Source of the DNA: Microbulbifer sp. VAAF005
GTDB taxonomy: Bacteria > Pseudomonadota > Gammaproteobacteria > Pseudomonadales > Cellvibrionaceae
Assembly (NCBI RefSeq): GCF_030012985.1
Contig: NZ_CP120233.1
Location: 2,091,001-2,155,000 of the forward strand
Direction: 5' to 3'
Length of the DNA: 64,000 nucleotides
Position 1 is the stretch's first letter. Each line of letters opens with the position of its first letter. The notes beneath the pieces were generated by a model. The model was not told the origin of the DNA. It saw only the letters and a program-made list of their open reading frames with translations, and searched no databases. The position numbers and the translations under genes were made by a program. Below are positions 20,862 through 30,250 of the stretch, one piece after another.

Positions 20862-20996
20862 TGCTCTACGTGTCTATTTTTTCATATTTATGCTCATTTT
20901 TATTATGTGGCTATGTAAATTCTATAATCTAATATCGATAGTCAAAAAATGGTGTAGAGCTTACACTCTACACCCAATACTACGATCAACGAGGTA

Positions 20997-23804
20997 TTAG
21001 AATTTATAGTTTGCACCAATATATAGTCTGCGCCCAGAGTAATTATAATAAGTCATTCTGTTTTCCTGCTTCCAGAACCCCTCTGCCTTTTCCTCCGTTA
21101 AATTAATGATAGATGCCGTGAAATTGAGGTTTTCATTGAAGGTAAAGCTGGCATTAAGATCAAGCTGCCCATAAGCTTTATCGTATAAATTATACCCTTG
21201 GTGAAGCCCCCCAGCTCGATCATCTTTCCAGTTATAAGATGCTCGCACACTGTACAAATCATTTTCATAATAACCGGAAAGATTGTACTGGTGCTTAGCC
21301 GTTCCAGGAATTTCTGCCTCAGTTTCTTCACCATTAACAAACACCCCTGAAGTACTGGTGTCGGTGTAGGTATAATTTGCCATTACACCAAAACCACTTT
21401 CGAACGCGTGTTGTGCAAACAGCTCAACGCCTCTTGAAGTTGCCTCAGCACCACCCGTTTTTGTAGTCATGTCGACTTCAATGGGTCCATTGCAGCAATT
21501 GTGCTCACGTAATACAACTTCAGTTGTGGTTATAGGAAGGTTGCTGATATCCTTACTAAATAATGTTGCCCCAAGTGCGGAAGCATCAAAGTAATACCAT
21601 TCAATTCCCAGGTCGAATTGATTGGAAAGCATCGCTTCTAGCCCAGTATTTGCTGAAGTGCCAGTCCCACGGCCGGTCCAAGAATCCGGCGAGTTAATAT
21701 TTACAGGGGGGCCATAAGACTCAGCCTGCCCCAAATCAGCATAACTAACTCGAGACATGGTTTTTGCTGCAGCAAATCGTATTACAAGGTCATCAGTTAG
21801 ATCCCAGGCAATATGCAAACTTGGCAGGAAGTTTTCACTATCAGCACTTCGGTTATTTGCACTGGTGATATCTGTCTCTTGACCAATGATGTCATCGTAC
21901 GTCGAGGTAGTTAAGTCGGTATTAACATAGCGGACACCAAAGTTACCCCGGAAGGCTTCCCATTCAAAATCTGCCTGTGCGTAAAGTGAAAATATTTTCT
22001 CCTCGATGGTATAGGTACCGGATAAGACAGGAACTACAGTCCGGGTAAAATTATCACTAACGTAGGCTTTAAGCGCATCTATATCAAAAGGCAGATAGTT
22101 AGTAGCCCCGGTATCGCCTGCGCTATTATCGATTACGCTGCCGCCAAGTAAGATTGAAGTGTCTGGATGAAAATCCGGGTTGTGGAACCATTCGGTACCC
22201 GACAACCACCCACGATAACCACCGTTATCCGAAATACCGTCATCCCACAAGAAAGTATCTCTTAGGGACTTGGCTTCATGATCCCGATATTTAGTACCGA
22301 CATAGATTTTGTTAACAATTCCCCAATTGGTATCAAATCCCAGGTCAAGCTGATAATAATCTTCCCTATCCCGATTTTGGGTAGCGTCAGAACTAAACCA
22401 GTCATAGTATGGATAGGCCTCCTGATCCGAGGTGAGATCTGTAGAGATTTCGTATCTAGGTTCCCCGTCGGCAATAGACCACAGCCAACTATTTACGGAA
22501 CCATAACGTGCATCCATATTTGCCATGATTCTTTCGGAGACACCTCCTTTTGCAGAGCTGCGCCCAATATTCACTGCTGCCGTGTAAGAGTCACCTTCAT
22601 ACAGAATTTCGAGGTCGAATGTATGAGATTCTGATTCACCGTAGCTATCCTGCCCGGTCAATTGCGGAGACATTAAACCTCGCTCTACCTCGACACCACC
22701 ATTGACATCAGCATCGCCCCAGTTATCAGCATTTAGCAAGCCGTTATCACCGTTGCCATAGGTGACTACGGTATCCCCTTCCAGCTCAACGCCAAAGTAG
22801 GGGTTATGGTTATCATTCCATTCAGCTAAGGTGAGATTCTGACTACGGGTATCGTATCCCAACTGGGAACCGAAATAGTTCAGAGAAAATTCCAAGCGCT
22901 CAGTAGGCCGCCATTGAGTGGTAATTTGATAACCATCCCTGGCCCTATCCTGCTCATGATTACCAATACCCATAGCTCTGGGCGCCCAAACATTGTTGTA
23001 AACTTCACCAGTTTCCTGGTCAACAATTGCCGGACGCTCAGCACCTTCAACTGTATCTGAATGGAATCGCCAATGGCTCGCGTAGTTTTCAATTGAGGTT
23101 ACGGTTCTGTCCTGCTTGGTATAGCCAGCCAGGATACCAAAGGTTTCACTCTCATTTTTCCAGGAGTAAAAAGCACTATATTGAGGTTCCCACTGCTCAT
23201 TAGTATCTGAGTAAGTGGTTTCAGTAGTTATAACACCCTCACCAGAATCCATTTCCAGAGGCTTACGACTGTGTAGAATAACCGTTCCGCCAATTCCTCC
23301 TTCATCAATTCTAGCTTCCGGGCTTTTGTAAACTTCTACTTTGCTAATCATGTTGGATGGCAGCAAAGTGTAATTAAAGCTTCGAGAAGGCGCTTCCCCA
23401 TCAGAGGTTGCAATGTAGTTTCCATTTAACTGGGTCAAGGTCCACTCGGCACTGGTGCCACGAATACTGACTCGACTACCCTCTCCACCACTGCGTGTAA
23501 TTGTGATCCCTGGCACGCGCTGAAGAGAGTCTGCAACATTCTTATCCGGGAACTTGCCCACATCTTCGGCGGTTATCGCGTCTACAATAGCATTAGAATC
23601 CCGCTTAATTTCCAGGTTTCTGGTATTACTCTCAAGGATTCCGATTACCTCAATATGATCCATCGGTTTGTCTTTCTCAGAGATATCATCAGCAATCGCC
23701 ACGCTACTAATGGCTAATGAAATAGCGGAGACTAGCGATTTCTGCTTAATCTCCCGACTCCAGATTTTGACCGTGGTTCGTCTATTATTCTTGACTGTTT
23801 TCAT
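20997..23804 (-). CDS. TonB-dependent outer-membrane receptor, carbohydrate type
   Basis: A 935-residue TonB-dependent transporter. ATG 23804 (MKTVKNNRR) is chosen: the longer frame from 23855 would start inside a leader hairpin. A signal peptide ends near SSVAIA. The plug holds VDAITAEDVGKFPDKNVADSLQRVPG and VSIRGTSAEWTLTQLNG, the pattern of receptors used by marine bacteria for oligosaccharides. The rest is a barrel with the usual terminal Phe (RRLYIGANYKF). It lies 135 bp upstream of the EndoH-like gene on the same strand, so uptake of released glycans is a reasonable inference. A PAS-AraC regulator is encoded just upstream. Confidence 0.93.
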   Translation of the reverse strand: MKTVKNNRRTTVKIWSREIKQKSLVSAISLAISSVAIADDISEKDKPMDHIEVIGILESNTRNLEIKRDSNAIVDAITAEDVGKFPDKNVADSLQRVPGITITRSGGEGSRVSIRGTSAEWTLTQLNGNYIATSDGEAPSRSFNYTLLPSNMISKVEVYKSPEARIDEGGIGGTVILHSRKPLEMDSGEGVITTETTYSDTNEQWEPQYSAFYSWKNESETFGILAGYTKQDRTVTSIENYASHWRFHSDTVEGAERPAIVDQETGEVYNNVWAPRAMGIGNHEQDRARDGYQITTQWRPTERLEFSLNYFGSQLGYDTRSQNLTLAEWNDNHNPYFGVELEGDTVVTYGNGDNGLLNADNWGDADVNGGVEVERGLMSPQLTGQDSYGESESHTFDLEILYEGDSYTAAVNIGRSSAKGGVSERIMANMDARYGSVNSWLWSIADGEPRYEISTDLTSDQEAYPYYDWFSSDATQNRDREDYYQLDLGFDTNWGIVNKIYVGTKYRDHEAKSLRDTFLWDDGISDNGGYRGWLSGTEWFHNPDFHPDTSILLGGSVIDNSAGDTGATNYLPFDIDALKAYVSDNFTRTVVPVLSGTYTIEEKIFSLYAQADFEWEAFRGNFGVRYVNTDLTTSTYDDIIGQETDITSANNRSADSENFLPSLHIAWDLTDDLVIRFAAAKTMSRVSYADLGQAESYGPPVNINSPDSWTGRGTGTSANTGLEAMLSNQFDLGIEWYYFDASALGATLFSKDISNLPITTTEVVLREHNCCNGPIEVDMTTKTGGAEATSRGVELFAQHAFESGFGVMANYTYTDTSTSGVFVNGEETEAEIPGTAKHQYNLSGYYENDLYSVRASYNWKDDRAGGLHQGYNLYDKAYGQLDLNASFTFNENLNFTASIINLTEEKAEGFWKQENRMTYYNYSGRRLYIGANYKF

Positions 23805-23843
23805 AGTATCCCAACTTTCTTTTCTTATAAGTTTTTTAAAAGA

Positions 23844-23868
23844 GCCCCCCTCCAAATTGGAGAGGGGC
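23844..23868 (-). promoter_or_regulatory. Terminator-like hairpin in the TonB receptor leader
   Basis: On the minus strand a ten-base-pair, GC-rich stem (GCCCCTCTCC/GGAGGGGGGC, one wobble pair) with an AATTT loop is followed by CTCTTTT, 40 bp upstream of ATG 23804. It could be an attenuator or the end of an upstream transcript. Confidence 0.45.
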
Positions 23869-24183
23869 GAGAAACCGTCAGGGGACCCTAAACCCCGTAA
23901 TGACAGTCCACTTGTTGAGCACTAAAACCCTAAGAAAAAAAGGGATAAGTGGGTAATAGAAACTGAGACAGGAATAGAACAAAATCGGCGTTTGGAATTT
24001 TTGAGGACACTAAGGGAAAAGTATTAGAAGGTATGAAAGGCCAAAATTCGATTATGGATTTACAAGATATTCAACAAATAGATAAACTATTTTTAAAGGG
24101 AAGTAAGCCAGCACCAAACCATTTCAACAAAAAACTTCTATTGATTATCCATCTCTAAGTAGTTCAGGAATGGCCTATCGCAT
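23869..24183. other. Intergenic region between TonB receptor and PAS-AraC gene
   Basis: About 315 bp, AT-rich, with no coding region recognised. It should hold the promoter of the TonB receptor gene, read leftwards; no operator could be identified by eye. Confidence 0.4.
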
Positions 24184-24915
24184 TCAAAGTTGAGACTGAA
24201 CTTCTTCTCTATAAATAGCGGGAAGCTGCCCAAACATGCTCTTGAAATGTCTACTGAAGTAACTGTGAGATGGAAATCCGACACGGTATGCGATTTCAGA
24301 AATTGGCCGCTGAGTATCCACCAGCATACGACGGGAGTTCTCTAACCTAACCTCTCTGACAAACTGCATTGGAGTTTTCTCCAAATACTTTTTAAATCGC
24401 CTCTCAAGGGCGCTAACAGACAAACTGGCCACCTCTGCTAGCTGTTCGACAGTAATCGGCTGACTGTAATTATTTTTAATATATTCAACAGGCTTTTTCA
24501 GCTTATCCATTCTGGAGAGCGTTTTGACCGTCTCATTAAGATCGCGAGCTACGCCATAGGTACCAATAATTTTTCCAGTGGAATTCTTTAGTGGGCGCTT
24601 GGATGTCGTAAACCAAACCAACTCTCCACTTTTCCCTATATTTAACTCCAGTCGATCTGTAATCGTTTCACCCTCCATCACTCTTTGGTCATCACGCATA
24701 TAGTTTTTTGCGAGATAAGAGGGGGAAAAATCCATATCAGAGCGGCCCACAACCTGATTAAGAGACCTGCATCCCACATGCTCAATAAACTCTCGGTTAC
24801 AATGTACTACGTAACCAGAATCATCTTTTACCCAAAAAATAATATCTGATATTAAATCAAAAACCGCAATAATCTGCTGGGTAGACACCATTTCCAATAT
24901 TGATTCAGACTTCAT
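24184..24915 (-). CDS. PAS domain-AraC family transcriptional regulator
   Basis: A 243-residue regulator with an unusual pairing of domains: an N-terminal PAS sensor (about 15-130; IAVFDLISDIIFWVKDDSGYVVHCN, then ELVWFTTSKRPLKNSTGKIIGTYGVARD) and a C-terminal AraC-type double helix-turn-helix (about 145-240; ITVEQLAEVASLSVSALERRFKKYL and ISEIAYRVGFPSHSYFSRHFKSMFG). ATG 24915 (MKSESILEM) is preferred; the frame is open to 24990 but the extra 25 residues look like leader. Its position upstream of the TonB receptor and glycosidase genes on the same strand suggests that it controls them. The PAS ligand is unknown. Confidence 0.88.
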   Translation of the reverse strand: MKSESILEMVSTQQIIAVFDLISDIIFWVKDDSGYVVHCNREFIEHVGCRSLNQVVGRSDMDFSPSYLAKNYMRDDQRVMEGETITDRLELNIGKSGELVWFTTSKRPLKNSTGKIIGTYGVARDLNETVKTLSRMDKLKKPVEYIKNNYSQPITVEQLAEVASLSVSALERRFKKYLEKTPMQFVREVRLENSRRMLVDTQRPISEIAYRVGFPSHSYFSRHFKSMFGQLPAIYREEVQSQL

Positions 24916-25002
24916 TATTATTATCTGCAATAGCTGGTAAAGAGCCCCTGTCTTTTTATATCGGCTTGAATTACTGCACAGGTCTAGCAAGCAGAAAAGA
25001 CA

Positions 25003-25419
25003 CTAAAAAGCGCCTTCTCGGCACTCTCCCCGCACCTCACCCCCATCTGCGGAAATAACCCGCTCAATTTCAAAATAGCCACGCTCACAGAAACCGGTTT
25101 CCAACATCTTTTGTTCGAGAGCCCAATCTAAATAACGCTCTACACGGTCACTTGAACGGCCTCCCAAACCGATAGTATCCCGCTGCATTCGACGTTGAGA
25201 ACTAGGCTGGTTTGAAACTGGGGGAGGAAGATCCTGCCGATCCTTCTCAAGAGTAAATATAAAACGCTTGGCTCCATTTTGAGCAATCTCAGTTACAAAC
25301 GACTCTTTCATTCCGGGAATCGGCTTGTTGCTGGAACAGGCACTGAGAAAAATAGGTAACGCTAGGCCAGCGGCAATAAATAAACGGGCCTGAAAACTGC
25401 TAATATTTTTATTATTCAC
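25003..25419 (-). CDS. Hypothetical lipoprotein
   Basis: A 138-residue protein with a lipoprotein signal: a basic N-terminus, a hydrophobic stretch (LFIAAGLALPIFLSAC) and a lipobox LSAC with Cys28. The mature part has a Pro/Gln/Arg-rich linker near residues 63-80 and a C-terminal globular portion with two further cysteines (ETGFCERGYF and VRGECREGAF) that could form a disulfide. No family was recognised. It lies between purU and the PAS-AraC gene, in the same orientation, with separate spacing on both sides. Confidence 0.7.
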   Translation of the reverse strand: MNNKNISSFQARLFIAAGLALPIFLSACSSNKPIPGMKESFVTEIAQNGAKRFIFTLEKDRQDLPPPVSNQPSSQRRMQRDTIGLGGRSSDRVERYLDWALEQKMLETGFCERGYFEIERVISADGGEVRGECREGAF

Positions 25420-25489
25420 TCAAAATCCTCTCTAAACACTAACCTGCTTTACTACATCGAGCACAAAGTTAGTATTGTTTACTGCGTTT

Positions 25490-26329
25490 CTATTTAAATA
25501 CCACTGTTTTGTTTCCGTGTATAAACACTCGTTCCTGCAAAACTAGTTGCAGCGCTCGAGTCAAAACCAATTTTTCAACATCCCTACCTGCATCCGCCAT
25601 GGTTTCTGCAGAATAGGCATGATCCACATGTATTACATCCTGTTCAATGATCGGCCCTTCATCCAGATCATCGGTAACAAAGTGCGCTGTGGCTCCAATA
25701 ATTTTTACTCCACGCTCGTAGGCCTGCTGATAAGGCTTGGCCCCAATAAATGCAGGAAGGAAAGAATGGTGGATGTTGATAATGCGCCCACTATAGCGAG
25801 CAACAAAATCAGGGGTTAGCACGCGCATATACTTGGCCAGCACCAAATAATCTGGATTGTACTCATCCACTAAGGTGGCCACTTGCTGCTCGTGGGCTCC
25901 GCGCTCCATCCCCTCTGCAGAAATACAGTGGAAAGGAATATCAAACTTCTGTACCAGCCCCTCCAGATCCGGGTGATTGCCGATAACAGCCGCGATCTCC
26001 ACATCCATAGCGCCGGAATAGCACTTCATCAGGATATCACCCAGGCAGTGGGGCTCGCGGGTAACCATCAGCACCAGGCGTTTCTTCCGCTCTATGGATA
26101 CCAAGCGACGCTCTGCGCCCTGGGGCAGTGTCATATCCAGATCTTCCAGGAAGGTGGCATCGTTAAAGATACCCTCCAGGGCAGTGCGCATAAAGAAGCG
26201 CCCCTCAACCCGGTCCACAAACTCATCATTCTTGATGATGTTCAGCTGGTGCTTGTAGCAAATATTGGTAATCTTTGCGATCAGCCCCTTATCATCGGGG
26301 CAGTCGGTCAGCAGTATCTTCTTTTCCAT
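25490..26329 (-). CDS. purU: Formyltetrahydrofolate deformylase
   Basis: Hydrolyses 10-formyl-tetrahydrofolate to formate and tetrahydrofolate, balancing one-carbon pools and feeding PurT-type purine synthesis. The 279-residue product has an N-terminal ACT domain (ILLTDCPDDKGLIAKITNICYKHQLNI) and a C-terminal formyltransferase fold with IINIHHSFLPAFIG and THFVTDDLDEGPII-type catalytic blocks (Asn, His and Asp visible). ATG 26329 is used; the frame also offers TTG two codons upstream. It is transcribed divergently from pepQ, with 83 bp between the starts. Linkage with gcvP nearby may reflect shared one-carbon metabolism, but the genes are not co-transcribed. Confidence 0.95.
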   Translation of the reverse strand: MEKKILLTDCPDDKGLIAKITNICYKHQLNIIKNDEFVDRVEGRFFMRTALEGIFNDATFLEDLDMTLPQGAERRLVSIERKKRLVLMVTREPHCLGDILMKCYSGAMDVEIAAVIGNHPDLEGLVQKFDIPFHCISAEGMERGAHEQQVATLVDEYNPDYLVLAKYMRVLTPDFVARYSGRIINIHHSFLPAFIGAKPYQQAYERGVKIIGATAHFVTDDLDEGPIIEQDVIHVDHAYSAETMADAGRDVEKLVLTRALQLVLQERVFIHGNKTVVFK

Positions 26330-26412
26330 GGTCAAATTTCAGGCCAAATATCCAGAGTCCAGACTATACACTATGCCGACTTTACGATTCAGCGATCTAT
26401 TCCGGGGAGAAC

Positions 26413-27714
26413 ATGGATAAAAACCTTTACGCCGATCATATGGCCACCCTGTGCCGCCGCTACGACGAAATCCTCGAGCAGAGCGGGTTTGATACCCTCA
26501 ACGTATTCAGTGGCGCTCCCAGGGTGCAGTTCCTGGACGATAACTATTACCCGTTTAAGGTGAATCCCCACTTTAAGGCACTGGTTCCCATTACCGACAA
26601 CCCCCACAGCTGGGTTATCTATCAGCGCGGACAAAAGCCAAAGCTTTTGTTCTACCGTCCAGTAGACTTTTGGCACTATGTACCGCCGGCACCCCAGACC
26701 TTCTGGAGCGATTTCTACGATATCGAGCTACTGAGCAAGCCGGCCGATGCCCAGGCGTTCCTGAGCCCAGAGAATGCCGCTTTTATCGGTGAGAGCGACA
26801 AGCTGCAAGGCTGGCCACTGGGGGAGGAAAATCCGGAGCTTCTGATCAACCGCTTGCACTGGGCCCGCGCTTATAAAACGCCTTATGAGGTCGCCTGCCT
26901 GCGTGAAGCGAACCGCATTGCGGTCAATGGGCACCGCGCCGCCGAACAGGCTTTCCGTAGTGGCGCCAGTGAATTTGAGATCAACCAAGCCTACCTGGGC
27001 GCTGCTGGCCAGGGCGAGAACCGTATGCCCTACGGCAACATTGTTGCCCTGAATGAGCATGCCGCAATTCTGCACTACACTCACCTGTCTACTGAGCGCC
27101 TGCCTGAGCCGCAGCTGAAAAGCTTCCTGATCGATGCGGGTGCTGACTGCAATGGCTACTGCTCTGATATCACTCGCACCTACGCCTATGCCGATAATGA
27201 GTTCGCAGAGCTGGTAGCGGCAATGGATGAAAAGCAGTTGCAGCTGGTAGACGGCCTCAAACCTGGCCTGCCTTACCCGGAACTACATCGCCAGTGCCAC
27301 TTAAACGTGGGAGAGCTGTTGGCCCAATTTGGCATAATCAAAACCTCTGCCGAGAATGCCGTGGAATCCGGCTTAACTCGCCCCTTCCTGCCACACGGCC
27401 TGGGTCACTTCCTCGGCCTCCAGGTACACGATGTCGGCGGTCACCAGACCGGCCCCGATGGAGGCACGACACCCCCACCGGCCGAGTACCCGTTCCTGCG
27501 TACCAGCCGAACTATCGAGGAGAACCAGGTATTTACCATCGAACCTGGACTCTACTTTATCGATAGCCTATTGGGAGAGCTGAAAGACTCAGACCTCGCT
27601 GCTGAGGTTAACTGGGATAAGGTCGACAGCTTCCGCCCCTACGGCGGCGTGCGTATTGAAGACAATATTGTCGTACACGCAACCGGCAACGAAAACCTTT
27701 CTCGCACCCCTTAG
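26413..27714 (+). CDS. pepQ: Xaa-Pro dipeptidase (prolidase)
   Basis: Cytoplasmic metallopeptidase that splits dipeptides with C-terminal proline. ATG 26413 follows a GGGGAGA ribosome site and gives 433 residues, close to E. coli PepQ (443). The pita-bread metal site is complete: Asp in LIDAGADCNG, Asp in SDITRTY, His in PHGLGHFLG, Glu in FTIEPGLYF and Glu in GGVRIEDNIVV. A longer frame from 26275 merely overlaps the divergent purU gene. A long inverted repeat follows the stop. Confidence 0.96.
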   Translation: MDKNLYADHMATLCRRYDEILEQSGFDTLNVFSGAPRVQFLDDNYYPFKVNPHFKALVPITDNPHSWVIYQRGQKPKLLFYRPVDFWHYVPPAPQTFWSDFYDIELLSKPADAQAFLSPENAAFIGESDKLQGWPLGEENPELLINRLHWARAYKTPYEVACLREANRIAVNGHRAAEQAFRSGASEFEINQAYLGAAGQGENRMPYGNIVALNEHAAILHYTHLSTERLPEPQLKSFLIDAGADCNGYCSDITRTYAYADNEFAELVAAMDEKQLQLVDGLKPGLPYPELHRQCHLNVGELLAQFGIIKTSAENAVESGLTRPFLPHGLGHFLGLQVHDVGGHQTGPDGGTTPPPAEYPFLRTSRTIEENQVFTIEPGLYFIDSLLGELKDSDLAAEVNWDKVDSFRPYGGVRIEDNIVVHATGNENLSRTP

Positions 27715-27730
27715 TTCATAGACTAAAGCA

Positions 27731-27770
27731 ATATTGTGAGAGTGCTTACAAGTAAGCGCTCTCGCAATAT
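27731..27770. terminator. Long inverted repeat after pepQ
   Basis: A 19-base-pair stem with two G-T wobbles (ATATTG...GCTTAC against GTAAGC...CAATAT) and a two-base loop begins 17 bp after the pepQ stop. It is followed by a weak CTTTA tail, so it probably acts as a terminator. Confidence 0.7.
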
Positions 27771-27919
27771 CTTTACCTTACTCAGAAAGTTAAAACATTA
27801 AAGAACGCCCCACCGCTCCCGCTTTTCCTCTCGCCGCTTGCGCCCCTAAGCTGCTTGCCCCCTCACCGAAAAGAAGCCAAAGTCCATCACCTGTATTACA
27901 ACAAGAAAAGGGACAATTC

Positions 27920-28869
27920 ATGAGAAAAAAACACTGGCAACGCTTATCGCAGCCACACTTCTAGCCGCAGCCAATAGCACTTATGCAAAATCAATCGAAT
28001 ATATTTTTTACGATAAAGAGGGCATTGCTGGCTCTGAAGTTATTCATCAGGATGGAACAAAGGTATCTGGTGAATTAAAGCTCGGCTGGAATAACCGTCG
28101 CCTAAACCTCAAGGAGAGCTTCACTATCGGTGAGGCGGCAATGCCCGAGCAATTATCCATTGAAGGGATCAGCCCATTTGGTGCTCCAGTCAGCGAAGAA
28201 TTTTCCCTGGAAAATGGTTTCGCTCGCTGGAAAGGTTCCGATGAACATGGCAGTGCAAAAACTTCCGAAGCCCAATTTTATATTCCCAAGAACAGTACCC
28301 TTGCCGTACAGACGCAATTGGTAAAAGCACTGATTACCGATGCAGATCAAAATATTGATTTACTGCCGCAAGGAAAAGCGCGCCTCCATAAGCTTGATAA
28401 AGTGACCCTGCAACAAGGCGAGAAAAAGAAAACGGTCCACCTTTACGGCGTAAGCGGCCTGGGCTTTACCCCAGATCTCGCCTGGTATGATGACAATGGG
28501 GATTTATTTGCCTCCGACGAAGGGGGATGGTTCGCCATCCTGCGCAAAGGCTGGGATAAATCTCACCTCGAAGAACTGAAAACCCGGCAAGTCGCAGCCG
28601 CAGACCAGTACCTGCAAGGTATTGCCAAGAAACATACCCACACATCAACCCAACCCATCCTGATCAGCAACGTCAATCTGGTTGATATGGTGTCGGGCAA
28701 ACTCGTGAAAAAACAGCATGTTCTGATTAAACAGGGGAAGATCGCTAAAATCAGTAAAACGCCGATCAAAACCACAGGGGCAACTACTATCGATGCCCGC
28801 AACCATACACTGATTCCCGGCCTCTGGGATATGCACGCCCACCTGTCCCCTACCGATGGTGTGCTGAAT
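27920..28869 (+). pseudogene. Exported amidohydrolase, 5' portion (frameshifted, intron-split)
   Basis: First part of a periplasmic metal-dependent amidohydrolase. ATG 27920 begins a signal peptide (MRKK then, after adding one A to the A7 tract at 27925-27931, TLATLIAATLLAAANSTYA); as written the frame stops after about 14 codons and resumes in the next frame. The body has the ISNVNLVDMVSGKLVKKQ start of the amidohydrolase fold and the metal motif HAH in LWDMHAHLSP. At codon AAT 28867-28869 the frame enters a group II intron. The 3' part (from 30732) continues in frame: DGVLN then TQDALAAGIINVRDIGN. Because the intron lies on the opposite strand, it cannot be spliced from the sense transcript, so the gene is probably inactive. 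Confidence 0.85.
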
Positions 28870-28910
28870 AGTCGAGTAGACCAAAGGAACTTCCCCTTCG
28901 ACCTCTCACA

Positions 28911-28944
28911 GAACCGTACGTGAACCTCTCAATTCATACGGCTC
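28911..28944 (-). ncRNA. Group II intron domain V
   Basis: A 34-nt hairpin on the minus strand begins GAGCCG, pairs with CGGTTC at its end and carries a GAGA loop. This is the conserved catalytic domain V with its AGC triad, 8 bp after the maturase stop. Confidence 0.88.
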
Positions 28945-28951
28945 TTCGTAT

Positions 28952-30250
28952 TCAGCACATTTTCAATCTTCCCATTCTCCAGTGTGCAAACAAGCCGCGC
29001 ATTTGTTGACGAACTTTTCCAATAAAGGCCCAACTTTTGAAACAGCTTCGCTTCAGATGCTTAAACTTCTTCCTGGCCCAACGCATCAGCGTTTGGTCAA
29101 GATACTTCTGAAGTCGATAAACACCATATCTCCGCCCAAAGTGACCATAGTAGTTCAGCCAACCCTGTATTGCGGGATTAAGTACTTTTGCCATTTCAGA
29201 TAGTGATCGATCCACCCAGTTTATTACTCGCCATTGCCTGACCTTATCCTTAATCCTCTTGAAGGCCTTAGGGCTCATTGAAGGACTAAATGCGGTGAAG
29301 ATCTGTCCTTGGCGATTCCTTGCTTTTCTGGGACCAAATCGAAAGCCCAGAAAGTCAAAGTGGATCACTGGGTGGGAGTCTTTACGATTACTGTTCTTGC
29401 AATAGACCTTGCGCGTTTTCTCTGGATGAGCCTCAAGCCCGCAGGTAGTCAAGCGTGCTTTTAGAGCCGCCAGTAAGCGATCCGCCTCTCGAGGATTACG
29501 ACAATGGTAAACAGCATCATCCGCGTAACGCTCAAAAGGAATATCTCTGTGCGTTCTCACCATCCAGGCGTCCAGCGCGTAGTGCAAAAACAAGTTTGCC
29601 AGTAGAGGGCTGATTACACCCCCTTGTGGAGTACCTTGTGTTCGCTCTTCAAGCTGTCCGTCCCGATGTTGTACTGGAGCCGTTAACCAGCGCTGTACAT
29701 AGAGCCTGACCCACTGATGATTATTATGTTTATCTAATGCCTTCAGCAGGAGTTCGTGATTAATATTGTCAAAGAAACCCTTGATATCTAAATCAACTAC
29801 CCAGATTCTATCCCAGCATCGTTGTCGAGCTCGGCGCACTGCGTCTATAGCAGATTTGCCTGGCCGATAGCCGTAGGAGTCAGGGTGAAATACCTTCTCC
29901 AATTCTGGCTCCAGCAGTTGCTTAGCCACCATTTGTGCAATGCGATCTTCGATTGTGGGGATACCCAGTGGTCGCAGGCTGCCATCGAGTTTCGGAATAT
30001 CCACTCGTTTGACGGCTGATGGAAAATAGCTGCCAGATGACATCCGATTCCATAGCTTGTACAGGTTTTTGGCGAGATTCGATTCATATTGCTCTATCGT
30101 TATCTCATCAATCCCCGCTCCGCCGCCATTGGCCTTGATCTGCTTCCACGCTTCCCAAACCGCTCGCTTGGGAATATTGAATGGCTTTGCGCTAATCGTT
30201 AATTCCTCCCCATCTGGGTTGATTACACGGTTAGTCGCCGAATACGACAA
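28952..30250 (-). CDS. ltrA: Group II intron reverse transcriptase/maturase
   Basis: Intron-encoded protein of 432 residues that reverse-transcribes the intron and helps it fold. Reverse transcriptase motifs are intact: DLDIKGFFDNI (about 153-163), GTPQGGVISPLLANL (206-220) and the active site YADD (242-245). A maturase (X) domain follows at about 330-400. No HNH endonuclease is seen at the C-terminus, which ends in a short basic tail. The start is TTG 30250 with GGAG eight bases upstream. No frameshift is visible, so the element may still be mobile. Confidence 0.93.
   Translation of the reverse strand: MSYSATNRVINPDGEELTISAKPFNIPKRAVWEAWKQIKANGGGAGIDEITIEQYESNLAKNLYKLWNRMSSGSYFPSAVKRVDIPKLDGSLRPLGIPTIEDRIAQMVAKQLLEPELEKVFHPDSYGYRPGKSAIDAVRRARQRCWDRIWVVDLDIKGFFDNINHELLLKALDKHNNHQWVRLYVQRWLTAPVQHRDGQLEERTQGTPQGGVISPLLANLFLHYALDAWMVRTHRDIPFERYADDAVYHCRNPREADRLLAALKARLTTCGLEAHPEKTRKVYCKNSNRKDSHPVIHFDFLGFRFGPRKARNRQGQIFTAFSPSMSPKAFKRIKDKVRQWRVINWVDRSLSEMAKVLNPAIQGWLNYYGHFGRRYGVYRLQKYLDQTLMRWARKKFKHLKRSCFKSWAFIGKVRQQMRGLFAHWRMGRLKMC

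Noticed and set aside
25883..26563. Open frame of 226 codons opposite purU and across the purU-pepQ junction
   Set aside because: It overlaps two well-supported divergent genes and their shared promoter region and shows no protein features.
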